DNA from: JAFAGX01 sp035624085
Lineage (GTDB): Bacteria; Acidobacteriota; Terriglobia; Terriglobales; Acidobacteriaceae
Direction: 5' to 3'
DNA: 12,975 nt
Assembly (NCBI GenBank): GCA_035624085.1
Contig: DASPSE010000023.1
Location: 1-12,975 of the forward strand
This document shows, one piece after another, positions 7,601 to 12,975 of the stretch; position 1 is the stretch's first letter, and every line of letters starts with the position of its first letter. The position numbers and the translations under genes are program-made. The notes under the pieces are model-generated. The model saw only the letters and a program-made list of their open reading frames with translations, was not told the origin of the DNA and searched no databases.

Positions 7601-7803
7601 GCCGAGCCGACGTAGATGGTGACGCGCTGGCCATCCTGCACAGCAGCAATGTCGGCGATACGGCCGCCCATGGCCGCTGGACCGATGGGGCGCGCCGTCA
7701 GTCCGCTGAAAGTGTCAGAATCAACCGTCACCTCTTGTGCCGCGGCGAAAGGCAGAGACGCAATTAGCAGAGCGAAGATAGAAAAACGCAGACGTTTTAA
7801 CAT
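4693..7803 (-). CDS. Secreted sortilin/VPS10-like Asp-box propeller protein
   Basis: A 1036-residue exported protein. Residues 1-22 (MLKRLRFSIFALLIASLPFAAA) are a signal peptide. Residues about 35-730 carry around eleven Asp-box (BNR) motifs of the S-x-D-x-G-x-x-W type, for example KSSDSGTTF (74-82), RSRDGGDNW (128-136), KTTDGGKNW, KSSDAGATW, RSRDHGESW, ITRDGGKHW and KTSDYGATW, as in large sortilin/VPS10-like or xyloglucanase-type beta-propellers often annotated as glycosyl hydrolases. The propeller ends with IATHGRGIFIIDD (719-731). Residues about 785-875 look like a FlgD-like Ig domain (LLLEIYDPQGK ... EGAYTVKL), and 885-1025 are helical. I see no lipobox or C-terminal anchor. No catalytic residues can be assigned, so enzymatic activity is uncertain. 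The start is ATG 7803, with GAGG seven nucleotides upstream; the frame remains open to 7938, but the signal peptide fixes the start. It lies 150 nt after the LolA-like gene and may be cotranscribed. Confidence 0.92.
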   Translation of the reverse strand: MLKRLRFSIFALLIASLPFAAAQEVTVDSDTFSGLTARPIGPAAMGGRIADIAAVQDGQRVTIYVGSASGGVWKSSDSGTTFKPVFDKQPSQSIGSVAIDPSNSQTVWVGTGESWARNSVSVGTGIYRSRDGGDNWENLGLTDSEHLSRIVIHPKDSNTVYACALGHLWNSNQERGLFKTTDGGKNWQKVLYRNENTGCAEMAMDPKDPNVLYAAMWDVRRQPWDFRSGGPGSGLFKSSDAGATWRELRKGLPQGDLGRIGLAIPATKNTRVYAVVEAKNHTALFRSDDAGESWTEVNSSFNIGARPFYFARLFADPNNPDRVYKVGFVLTVSDDAGKSFSAAFSPSEGFGENVHSDHHALWINPANSEQLLDGTDGGVYQSLDRASHWRFLASLPVSQFYHVSVDMADPYNVYGGLQDNGSWMAPSRAEDGIANRHWRNIDFGDGFWAFSDPADPDYAYAEYQGGKIARFRKTTGESKDIKPLPRANEPEFRCNWNAPIHLSPNSPGTIYLGGQFLFRSRDHGESWERISPDLTTNDPGKQHQENSGGLTIDNSDAEKYETIFTISESPKNGNLIWVGTDDGNVQITRDGGKHWANVVKNIPGLPPNTWVSTIEASPHDPAVAYATFDGHATGDMKTYVYKTSDYGATWKTLSTPELKGYAHVVREDLVNPNLLFVGTEFGLFVSIDAGAHWAQFTGKLPNVAVRDIAIHPRESDLIIATHGRGIFIIDDLTPLRALTPEILAQDAAFLPSRPARLTLPAGEQRFDGDSEFVGPTLPEAAPIVYYLKKRHIFGDLLLEIYDPQGKLITTIQGDKRRGLSRVQWPERAKPPKVPPAAGLVENEFAFLGPQVQEGAYTVKLIKGKQTYSTTITLMPDPRTKSTAADRALQHKTVMQLYDMLAHLTYVVDATVDLRDQARQRTGSAPDAQLKAQLQKLADGLEEFRSTLVSVKEGGMITGERKLRENLGELYGGVNGFSGRPTQSQVERTDVLKKQLDDSTAKFQSLTSVVPQLNSQLQNAKAAALTVMSQEDWDKKH

Positions 7804-7953
7804 GGAGCGGCCTCGAGTAAAGAAGCTGCGGTCCGGATGTAGACCGCGCAATTTGACAACAACGATTTCTGAAAACGCACAAACCCGGACGCGAGAACCA
7901 GTGTGCTGGTCCCTCCCGCGGTAGACAAACCGTGACACACTCGCCCGAATGCC

Positions 7954-8709
7954 TTACTTCTTCGGTTCTTCCCCGGACGGGGCCGACGCCGGCATCTTGA
8001 AGATGCTGTCATCCACAGGCACATTCAGCTCGATCTTCGAGAGGGTGAGCTTTTCCTTCTCCTCGCTGCCCTTGAGTCCACTTTCGATGGCGAAGGGAAA
8101 CATTAGCCCATTGACTTCCTTGTAATCGCCCAGGGCGGATTCGATCTCCCGCTCGGTGCCGCGGACAGTGCGTTTGGTCTCCTCCTTGATTTCCAGGAAG
8201 GAATCCGCATCGAGATAAATAGTCTTGATGTCGCCGTTCTTCAGGCTCACTTTCAACTTGTAGGTATCGCTGCCTTCCACCTTATCCTTGCCCAGCAGCT
8301 CGACCTTGCTGCCCTTGCTGGCGTAATCAACCAGGTCGCCATCGATGTCAGCATCTTCTTCCATCTCTTTCTTCTCATCGGCCGACATCAGTTCCGGGTC
8401 TTTCTTGCCCGTGAACGGCATGATCTGCCAGGCATCTTTGCCGTCGTAGGCCTGGATCGCCGTCAGACCCTGGACGGTAAACTCCAATCGCGCCATGTTG
8501 GGGCGTTTCTGGACCAGGGAACCCGGAGCTTCAATTCCAGGGCCCAGGCTCATGGTGCCACTGGAACGGACGCTCTGCACCGCCTTGATCTTGTCCACGC
8601 CACCGCGGGCCTGGATGTTCTTGGCAATGATTTCGTCCACCGTCTGGGCTGGCAGAATAGGCGCAAGAAGAACAATAAGACTGGCAAACAAGAATGGTTT
8701 CCGTGACAT
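7954..8709 (-). CDS. Exported LolA-like outer-membrane lipoprotein-sorting-type protein
   Basis: A 251-residue periplasmic protein. Residues 1-21 (MSRKPFLFASLIVLLAPILPA) are a signal peptide. The mature protein opens with TVDEIIAKNIQARGGVDKIKAVQSVRSSGTM-like sequence, the N-terminal helix and first strand typical of LolA/LolB-fold proteins (DUF4292-like and 'outer membrane lipoprotein-sorting protein' annotations), and continues as alternating beta strands (YKLKVSLKNGDIKTIYLDAD at 150-169; LGDYKEVNGLMFPFAIE at 193-209). The last 15 residues are lysine- and proline-rich. A lipid- or lipoprotein-binding half-barrel is likely, but no Lol partner lies nearby, and true LolA function is not implied. 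The start is ATG 8709 with AGGAGG upstream, inside a 13-bp palindrome. A strong sigma70-like promoter lies at 8778-8806. Confidence 0.85.
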   Translation of the reverse strand: MSRKPFLFASLIVLLAPILPAQTVDEIIAKNIQARGGVDKIKAVQSVRSSGTMSLGPGIEAPGSLVQKRPNMARLEFTVQGLTAIQAYDGKDAWQIMPFTGKKDPELMSADEKKEMEEDADIDGDLVDYASKGSKVELLGKDKVEGSDTYKLKVSLKNGDIKTIYLDADSFLEIKEETKRTVRGTEREIESALGDYKEVNGLMFPFAIESGLKGSEEKEKLTLSKIELNVPVDDSIFKMPASAPSGEEPKK

Positions 8710-8712
8710 GGA

Positions 8713-8725
8713 GCCTCCTGGAGGC
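8713..8725 (-). promoter_or_regulatory. Palindrome enclosing the Shine-Dalgarno of the LolA-like gene
   Basis: GCCTCC (8713-8718) and GGAGGC (8720-8725) form a perfect 13-bp odd palindrome. On the minus strand it contains the AGGAGG ribosome binding site 4-5 nt before the ATG at 8709, so the site could be partly occluded by pairing with the upstream GCCT. Confidence 0.5.
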
Positions 8726-8777
8726 GCTCGCCCCGAGAACTAGATACGTGGTTTACAGCGAAACAGTTCCGCACAAA

Positions 8778-8806
8778 ACTCTACGAGGCTGGTCCAAATG
8801 TGTCAA
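8778..8806 (-). promoter_or_regulatory. Sigma70-type promoter of the LolA-like gene
   Basis: On the minus strand a perfect -35, TTGACA (8806-8801), is followed after exactly 17 nt by TAGAGT (8783-8778), a four-of-six match to the -10 consensus. Transcription would begin near 8771, about 60 nt before the ATG at 8709. It suggests the LolA-like and sortilin-like genes form a unit separate from the NTF2-like gene. Confidence 0.65.
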
Positions 8807-8845
8807 CCCGCAGCAAGGAAGAGCTCAAACGCCATGGAACCGTTC

Positions 8846-9310
8846 CTACTTCACGTGCGTCTCCTGATAGTGCAGCTCCTTCCACTCTCCAGCCCGCTTC
8901 ACCCAAAGTTCGCTGATATACACCCGGGAGTAGCGCAACACTGACTTGGGCGGGAACTCCATGGTCACTTCATAGATCACGAAAGCTGCGCCCGGTTCCA
9001 GAGGAATCATCTTGAATCCCCACAGCGTGTATCTGTAAACGTTTCCGGCAGCAACTTCGTTCATGGCCTGGACTCGGGTACGCTCTCCTTGGCCATCGAC
9101 TTCGACCCCTTGGAAATCGTCGGCCAGGAGGTCGCCGTACGCCTTCTTATCCTTATTCTTTAACGCCTCCCATTCTGCCTTGACCTTCGCCTCAAAAGAA
9201 GCTTTCAGGTCAGGCTGAGCCTGTGCCACAGGGTCGTGCTTGCTTTGTCCGTCGGCAGTAACCACGATCGCCAGCACTGCGAGCCCCAACCACACTCGGT
9301 GGTAATGCAT
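8846..9310 (-). CDS. Exported NTF2/SnoaL-like protein (DUF4440-type)
   Basis: A 154-residue protein. Residues 1-21 form a signal peptide (HRVWLGLAVLAIVVTADGQ). The mature part has the order of a SnoaL/DUF4440 cone fold: a long helix (LKASFEAKVKAEWEALKNKD, 35-54), KAYGDLLADDFQGVEVDGQGE (56-76), then strands RYTLWGFKMIPLEPGAAFVIYEVT (93-116), SRVYISELWVKRAGEWKELHYQET (128-151). Such proteins act as small ligand-binding proteins, isomerases or enzymes of unknown substrate; the W-x-x-R-x-G-E-WK-x-x-x-x-Q ending is typical. The start is ATG 9310, six nucleotides after GGAGG (9321-9317); an upstream in-frame TTG at 9325 would read through that site. It has its own promoter candidate and lies 136 nt before the LolA-like gene on the same strand. 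Confidence 0.82.
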   Translation of the reverse strand: MHYHRVWLGLAVLAIVVTADGQSKHDPVAQAQPDLKASFEAKVKAEWEALKNKDKKAYGDLLADDFQGVEVDGQGERTRVQAMNEVAAGNVYRYTLWGFKMIPLEPGAAFVIYEVTMEFPPKSVLRYSRVYISELWVKRAGEWKELHYQETHVK

Positions 9311-9336
9311 CCATGTCCTCCACAACGAAGGCAGGA

Positions 9337-9365
9337 ATATTAGCAGCCCTGTGATGGAGGATCAA
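9337..9365 (-). promoter_or_regulatory. Candidate promoter of the NTF2-like gene
   Basis: On the minus strand TTGATC (9365-9360) and TAATAT (9342-9337) are separated by exactly 17 nt, each matching consensus at four of six positions. The start would fall near 9330, giving a 20-nt leader that includes the GGAGG ribosome binding site. Confidence 0.5.
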
Positions 9366-9473
9366 AATCGGCAATGTACGGGCGCCTGATCAGTCCGGCG
9401 GTCATCGCCTGCCTTCATGGTTACGCTTGGACACGACCTCGGCTTCGCCCCGAATGCATCCGGAGAGAACGAC

Positions 9474-9487
9474 GTTACACTCGTAAC
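9474..9487. promoter_or_regulatory. Inverted repeat before the PstS-like gene
   Basis: GTTAC (9474-9478) and GTAAC (9483-9487) form a perfect dyad with a 4-nt spacer, ending one base before the -35 candidate of the PstS-like gene. It does not resemble a Pho box. It may be a small operator; 5-bp arms are short enough to arise by chance. Confidence 0.35.
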
Positions 9488-9517
9488 AAGACAAGGGCTC
9501 CAAAGTGTTCCTACAAT
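9488..9517 (+). promoter_or_regulatory. Candidate promoter of the PstS-like gene
   Basis: AAGACA (9488-9493, four of six) and TACAAT (9512-9517, five of six) are separated by 18 nt. The expected start near 9524 is about 13 nt before the ATG at 9537, with AAAAGGGG (9523-9529) as a short purine-rich ribosome binding site. Confidence 0.5.
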
Positions 9518-9536
9518 TTGTAAAAGGGGCATATTC

Positions 9537-10601
9537 ATGAATTCCAAACGAGCTTTTGCCTTTTGCGGTGCCGTCGTCGCAGTCGCATGTTGCCTGTCGC
9601 GATCGGTTCGAGGCCAGGACGCCATTTCCATTGTAGGATCGGGGTCGAATGTGCCCACTCCTCTGTACTCGGTCTGGACTGACGAGTTCAACAAGAAAGA
9701 TTCCAAAATCCAGGTGCGCTACCTGTCAATGAGCACAATGGAAGGAATCCGCCAGATCAGCGGCGGTTCGGGAGATTTTGCCGCTGGCGAAGTTCCTCTC
9801 ACGCATGAGCAAATGCAAAGCGGCAAGGTTTCGCTCATGCAGATTCCGACTGTGCTGGTGGGCATTGTCCCGATTTACAATCTGCCGGGCAATCCGGAAG
9901 TTAATTTCTCGGGCGACGTACTGGCTCACATCTTCATGGGTACCATCACCAATTGGAAGGACCCGCGAATTGCCAAGCTCAATCCCACTCTCAAGATGCC
10001 CGATCTGCAGATCGCCGTCGTCCATCGAACACCCGGCAAAGGTTCCAACTATATTTTCACTGACTTCCTCTCGAAGAGCAGCCCTGAATTTCACTCTCAG
10101 ATAGGCGAGACTCCCTCGCCCAATTGGCCGGTTGGGGTTGACGCCAACCGCGGAGAGGACATGGTTGCAAAAGTTGCGTCCATCCCGGGCGCGATCGGAT
10201 ATGTGGAACTGAACTTTGCCCGCCGTTCGGACATCGGCTACGGCACCGTTCAGAATCCTGCCGGCAAGTTCGTCAGAGCCACTCCGGCTAGCATTACCGA
10301 AGCCTGTAAGGCAATGGCGGGATTAATCCCGGGCGACTTTCGTGTCTCGCTGGTGAACGCCCCAGCGAAGGACGCTTATCCCATCGCCAGCTTTACCTGG
10401 ATTTATCTGCCAACTTCTGGTGTCTCGCCGGAACGCGCGCGCGCGTTGAAACAGTTCCTGGGCTGGGCTCTGGAAGATGGCCAAGCAATCGCTCACGGCC
10501 TTGGGTACGCAACCTTGCCCGGCCCCGTTCAAGGCAAAGCGCTGGCAAGGCTAAACTCACGCGAAATGGCCTATCAGGCGGAGAGCAAGAGTCTCCGCTA
10601 G
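9537..10601 (+). CDS. PstS-like periplasmic binding protein, orphan
   Basis: A 354-residue exported protein of the PstS/PBP-like-2 family. Residues 1-27 (MNSKRAFAFCGAVVAVACCL...RGQ) are a signal peptide. Family landmarks are GSGSNVPTPLY (34-44), RYLSMSTMEGIRQI (61-74), FAAGEVPLT (81-89), VPIYNLPG (111-118), TNWKDPRIAKLNP (138-150), VVHRTPGKGSNYIFTDFLSK (161-180), IPGAIGYVE (216-224) and YPIASFTWIY (281-290). The overall fold is thus secure, but several phosphate ligands of E. coli PstS are replaced (see findings), so the ligand may not be orthophosphate. No pstC, pstA, pstB or phoU lies alongside. The start is ATG 9537, as it begins the signal peptide; the frame is open from 9417 without another signal. 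The MFS gene follows after 32 nt with its own -10 candidate. Confidence 0.88.
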   Translation: MNSKRAFAFCGAVVAVACCLSRSVRGQDAISIVGSGSNVPTPLYSVWTDEFNKKDSKIQVRYLSMSTMEGIRQISGGSGDFAAGEVPLTHEQMQSGKVSLMQIPTVLVGIVPIYNLPGNPEVNFSGDVLAHIFMGTITNWKDPRIAKLNPTLKMPDLQIAVVHRTPGKGSNYIFTDFLSKSSPEFHSQIGETPSPNWPVGVDANRGEDMVAKVASIPGAIGYVELNFARRSDIGYGTVQNPAGKFVRATPASITEACKAMAGLIPGDFRVSLVNAPAKDAYPIASFTWIYLPTSGVSPERARALKQFLGWALEDGQAIAHGLGYATLPGPVQGKALARLNSREMAYQAESKSLR

Positions 10602-10617
10602 TTGCCTGAACTTCTGA

Positions 10618-10623
10618 TATATT
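10618..10623 (+). promoter_or_regulatory. Extended -10 element of the MFS gene
   Basis: TATATT, preceded by TGA (10615-10617), fits an extended -10 (TGnTATAAT) with one mismatch. It ends 10 nt before the ATG at 10634, so a transcript from here would have a leader of only a few bases. No good -35 is visible, as is common with extended -10 promoters. Confidence 0.5.
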
Positions 10624-10633
10624 GCCCGGCAGC

Positions 10634-11947
10634 ATGGCGCCACTCCCCGCGCATACTGCCGAGTCTCTGTCTGTTTCCTCCCGCCTTACTACAAATCAGC
10701 TTCGCGGTTTCTGGGCTGCCTGGGGAGGGTGGACCCTCGATGGCATGGATTCATTTATCTATGCGCTGGTACTGGTGCCTTCCCTGCGTGAGCTTCTTCC
10801 GCGCTCTGGCATTCCGGCCACAAAAGGAAACATCGGTTTCTACGGCGGACTTCTCTTCTCACTGTTCCTGATCGGGTGGGGACTCGCCTTTCTGTGGGGC
10901 CCGGTGGGAGACAAGCTCGGGCGTGTTCGGACCCTGATGCTAACCATCCTCTGGTACTCGCTTTTTACATTGCTAAGTGCGCTGGTGGTTCGGGTTTGGC
11001 AACTGGCAATTCTTCGACTCCTGGCCGGAATCGGGATCGGGGGAGAGTGGGCAATGGGCGGGACTTTCGTGGCAGAGGAATGGCCGGAACATCGGCGGAG
11101 TATGGGAGCGGGGTTGATGCACACCGGCTACTACGTCGGAATCTTTCTTGCCGCCATCGCCAATTACGGCATCGGCAGCCACTTCGGCTGGCGGGCCATG
11201 TTTGCGGTAGGCGGACTGCCTGCCCTGCTGCTGGCCTGGATCCGGCGCGGCGTGACTGAGCCGGCACGTTGGCTGGAGAAAGGAAACGTTGTGCACACCT
11301 GGGCATTCTGGCGTCCGCTGGCGACCCTGTTCTCGCCTGGTTGGCGGCGCCCCACGATTCTGAATTCAGTCTTTATGCTGGTGTCGATTTGTGGTCTTTG
11401 GGCCGGAACGGTATATGTGCCGGCTGCAGTCACAGCACTCGCTGAAGCTTCCGGCCACTCCGGGCCGGAAGCGTCACAACTGGCATCCTGGGGCACGATG
11501 CTGGTGTCGTTCGCCACGATTCTTGGCTGTCTCCTCATGCCAAAAGTTGCCGAGCGCTTTGGACGTCGCGTGGCGCTGGCGTTCTTCTTTTCCCTGATGA
11601 TGGTTTTTGTTGCTCTGACTTTCGGCAGGATCTTTTATCTCGGCGCAACGGCGCTTCCCTGGTTTTTTGTGTGCTTGTTTTTCCTGGGCCTGGGCGGTGC
11701 TAATTTTGCGGTGTACACGCTCTGGCTCCCGGAACAGTACCCTACGGAGTGCCGGGCGAGCGCTTTCGCTTTCTCCACTTCATTCGCCCGCTTCGGAGGC
11801 GCTGCCATCACTTTTCTGGTGGGCGCTGGGGTGCGACACTTTGGTTCGTTGGGTACTCCTGTGGCTTTGACGGCAACTGCTTTCGCGGTCGGACTGGTTC
11901 TCGTTCCATTTGGCGTTGAAACTCGTGGCCGGCCTTTGCCCGCGTGA
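10634..11947 (+). CDS. MFS transporter, SHS/metabolite:H+ symporter-like
   Basis: A 437-residue inner-membrane protein with about twelve hydrophobic helices. The first helix contains W-x-LDGMDSFIYAL (33-45), with the acidic residues typical of proton symporters of organic anions. The loop 2-3 signature is GPVGDKLGR (89-97), and RLLAGIGIGGEWAMGGTFVAEEWPEHRR (128-155) closely resembles the sialate/lactate (SHS) and aromatic-acid (AAHS) families; the second half repeats the pattern in PKVAERFGRR (303-312). A proton-coupled uptake of an organic acid is likely; the substrate cannot be read from sequence. Start ATG 10634 is chosen because the in-frame TTG at 10622 overlaps the TATATT hexamer; no Shine-Dalgarno is present. 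The PstS-like gene ends 32 nt upstream and the small methyltransferase begins 21 nt downstream. Confidence 0.9.
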   Translation: MAPLPAHTAESLSVSSRLTTNQLRGFWAAWGGWTLDGMDSFIYALVLVPSLRELLPRSGIPATKGNIGFYGGLLFSLFLIGWGLAFLWGPVGDKLGRVRTLMLTILWYSLFTLLSALVVRVWQLAILRLLAGIGIGGEWAMGGTFVAEEWPEHRRSMGAGLMHTGYYVGIFLAAIANYGIGSHFGWRAMFAVGGLPALLLAWIRRGVTEPARWLEKGNVVHTWAFWRPLATLFSPGWRRPTILNSVFMLVSICGLWAGTVYVPAAVTALAEASGHSGPEASQLASWGTMLVSFATILGCLLMPKVAERFGRRVALAFFFSLMMVFVALTFGRIFYLGATALPWFFVCLFFLGLGGANFAVYTLWLPEQYPTECRASAFAFSTSFARFGGAAITFLVGAGVRHFGSLGTPVALTATAFAVGLVLVPFGVETRGRPLPA

Positions 11948-11968
11948 TGTCCACAAACAGAGATTCTT

Positions 11969-12385
11969 ATGGCTATTCGAAACATTTTGCTGACGCTGGT
12001 TGCGGGCGGTGCCGCTGCGTATGCTGGCTGGCAGCTCGCCCCCGCGATCTGGACTCCGCTCCAGGTTCTGGGGCTCTGCCTGGCTGTCGCAGGGTTTATC
12101 CTCTGGGCCATAGCGCGATTCCAACTCGGGAGTTCATTCACGATAAGGGCCCAAGCCAAACAGCTTGTCACTCGCGGGGTTTATTCAAAGATCCGCAACC
12201 CCATTTATGTATTCGGATCGGTCTTCATCGCGGGCTACATCCTTCTGCTGGGGCGACCGGTATGGCTATTGATCTTCGTCGGCTTGATTCCGTTGCAGAT
12301 TCGGCGGGCCCGCAAGGAAGCGCAAGTGCTCGAGGCCAAATTCGGCGAAGAATACCGCGCTTATAGCGCGCAAACCTGGTTCTAG
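11969..12385 (+). CDS. Integral-membrane ICMT/PEMT-type methyltransferase
   Basis: A 138-residue membrane protein of the isoprenylcysteine carboxyl methyltransferase/phospholipid methyltransferase group. Hydrophobic helices lie at about 5-24, 30-50, 79-93 and 97-110. The family signature LVTRGVYSKIRNPIY (66-80) is present, with the C-terminal RRARKEAQVLEAKFGEEYRAY (112-132) that normally carries R-x-EE-x-x-L; here the second E is A118. Such enzymes methylate lipids, quinone precursors or small thiols/acids using SAM; the substrate is unknown. Length is at the short end for the family, but the core is complete. It is 21 nt downstream of the MFS gene on the same strand and probably cotranscribed with it. 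The ATG at 11969 has only a weak AGAG-type ribosome binding site. Confidence 0.87.
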   Translation: MAIRNILLTLVAGGAAAYAGWQLAPAIWTPLQVLGLCLAVAGFILWAIARFQLGSSFTIRAQAKQLVTRGVYSKIRNPIYVFGSVFIAGYILLLGRPVWLLIFVGLIPLQIRRARKEAQVLEAKFGEEYRAYSAQTWF

Positions 12386-12405
12386 CCGGCTTCAAAGCAA
12401 ATTAA

Positions 12406-12420
12406 GGCCCGGGTCGGGCC
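12406..12420 (+). terminator. GC-rich hairpin after the ICMT-like gene
   Basis: GGCCCG (12406-12411) and CGGGCC (12415-12420) form a perfect 6-bp stem with a GGT loop, 20 nt after the stop at 12383-12385. The following sequence GCGCCTTACTCTCTT is only mildly U-rich. It is a weak candidate for an intrinsic terminator. Confidence 0.4.
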
Positions 12421-12469
12421 GCGCCTTACTCTCTTGCTGAGGGCCACTCTGCAGTCGGGCTTGGTATCC

Positions 12470-12475
12470 TATCAT
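12470..12475 (+). promoter_or_regulatory. -10 candidate before the EntS-like gene
   Basis: TATCAT matches the -10 consensus at five of six positions and ends 6 nt before the GTG at 12482, exactly the distance at which transcription should begin. It supports a leaderless start at that GTG. No clear -35 is seen. Confidence 0.45.
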
Positions 12476-12481
12476 TTGAAA

Positions 12482-12975
12482 GTGCCGGCGGCCACAAACC
12501 TTCCTCCCGACCAGTCTGCGACCAACTCCTCGCTGGGAAAAACCGCGCTGCCCGCAACTCTGCGCGCTTTGCGTCATCGCAACTTCCAGCTTTTTTTCAG
12601 CGGACAACTGATCTCCCTGATTGGAACCTGGATGCAGAGCGTAGCCCAGGCATGGCTAGTCTATCGGCTGACCGGCTCCTCGTTCCTGCTCGGTTCGGTA
12701 GGGTTCGCCAGCCAGTTCCCGGTGTTCTTGGTGGCGCCCCTTGGCGGCATCGTCGCCGACCGCTGGAATCGCCAGCGGGTGGTCATCAGCACTCAGACCG
12801 CTTCCATGATTCTCGCATTCATTCTTTCCGCCCTGACGCTCACCGGACTAGTCCAGGTATGGCACATCTTCGTGCTGGCGGCGCTGCTTGGCGTGGTAAA
12901 CGCATTCGACATTCCCGGCCGCCAGGCTTTCCTCGTGGACATGGTCGGCAAAGAAGACCTGATGAACGCGATCGC
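12482..12975 (+). CDS. MFS_3/EntS-type exporter, N-terminal part (partial)
   Basis: An open frame runs from GTG 12482 to the right edge (164 complete codons). After an about 25-residue hydrophilic lead it reads ALRHRNFQLFFSGQLISLIG, then TWMQSVAQAWLVYRLTGSS, and APLGGIVADRWNRQRV, the signature of loop 2-3 in this group, followed by NAFDIPGRQAFLVDMVGKED. This combination is diagnostic of the MFS_3 family, whose best-known member is the enterobactin exporter EntS; most bacterial relatives have unknown substrates. Four to five membrane helices are within the window. A TTG at 12476 is an alternative start, but GTG 12482 is preferred since it follows the TATCAT hexamer by 6 nt; no Shine-Dalgarno is visible. 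It is separated by 96 nt and a hairpin from the upstream methyltransferase gene. Confidence 0.9.
   Translation, partial: MPAATNLPPDQSATNSSLGKTALPATLRALRHRNFQLFFSGQLISLIGTWMQSVAQAWLVYRLTGSSFLLGSVGFASQFPVFLVAPLGGIVADRWNRQRVVISTQTASMILAFILSALTLTGLVQVWHIFVLAALLGVVNAFDIPGRQAFLVDMVGKEDLMNAI

Noticed and set aside
7804..7938. N-terminal extension of the sortilin-like protein
   Set aside because: The extension would bury the signal peptide 45 residues inside the protein; the ATG at 7803 directly precedes MLKRLRFSIFALL and has GAGG at good spacing.
9417..9536. 40-codon extension of the PstS-like protein
   Set aside because: It would bury the signal peptide, and the promoter candidate at 9488-9517 lies within it.
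1..12975. CRISPR arrays, tRNA or rRNA genes, transposases, toxin-antitoxin or defence genes
   Set aside because: I looked for regularly spaced repeats, cloverleaf-like structures and typical protein motifs on both strands and saw none.

Overview
The window looks like chromosomal DNA of a member of the Acidobacteriota (Terriglobia-like). This is inferred from moderately high GC, many Sec-exported proteins of types common in that phylum (a TFD-PGAG/HGFLR repeat protein, a sortilin-like Asp-box propeller, a LolA-like protein, a PstS-like binding protein of unusual sequence) and AGGAGG-type ribosome binding sites on several genes. I see no tRNA, rRNA, CRISPR array, phage gene or insertion sequence. 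Nothing here is clearly a new multi-gene system, so the notable points below are modest.

Layout. 1-116 (-): the first 38 codons of an exported protein that runs off the left edge. 276-1151 (+): a Ppm1/LCMT-type SAM methyltransferase, divergent from it across a control region with nested inverted repeats and a perfect TATAAT. 1297-2388 (-): a secreted protein of seven about 50-residue repeats, with an intrinsic terminator between it and the convergent methyltransferase gene and a CRP-type dyad upstream. 2695-3309 (-): an exported PEBP/YbhB-like protein. 3478-4395 (-): a response regulator with a diguanylate cyclase output domain. 4693-9310 (-): three exported proteins in a row: an NTF2/SnoaL-like protein, a LolA-like protein behind a good sigma70-type promoter, and a 1036-residue sortilin-like Asp-box protein. 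9537-10601 (+): an orphan PstS-like periplasmic binding protein. 10634-11947 and 11969-12385 (+): an MFS transporter and, 21 nt later, a small integral-membrane methyltransferase of the ICMT/PEMT type. 12482-end (+): the first part of an EntS-type (MFS_3) exporter.

How the genes relate. The minus-strand block is mainly a cell-envelope/secreted-protein neighbourhood, and at least four of its genes carry strong Shine-Dalgarno sequences. The binding protein and the two MFS genes on the plus strand suggest a solute-transport neighbourhood, but no ABC permease or ATPase accompanies the PstS-like protein. Three plus-strand genes have a good -10 hexamer 6 to 11 nt before the start codon and no Shine-Dalgarno, which suggests leaderless or nearly leaderless mRNAs. 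Gene functions beyond family level are inference.
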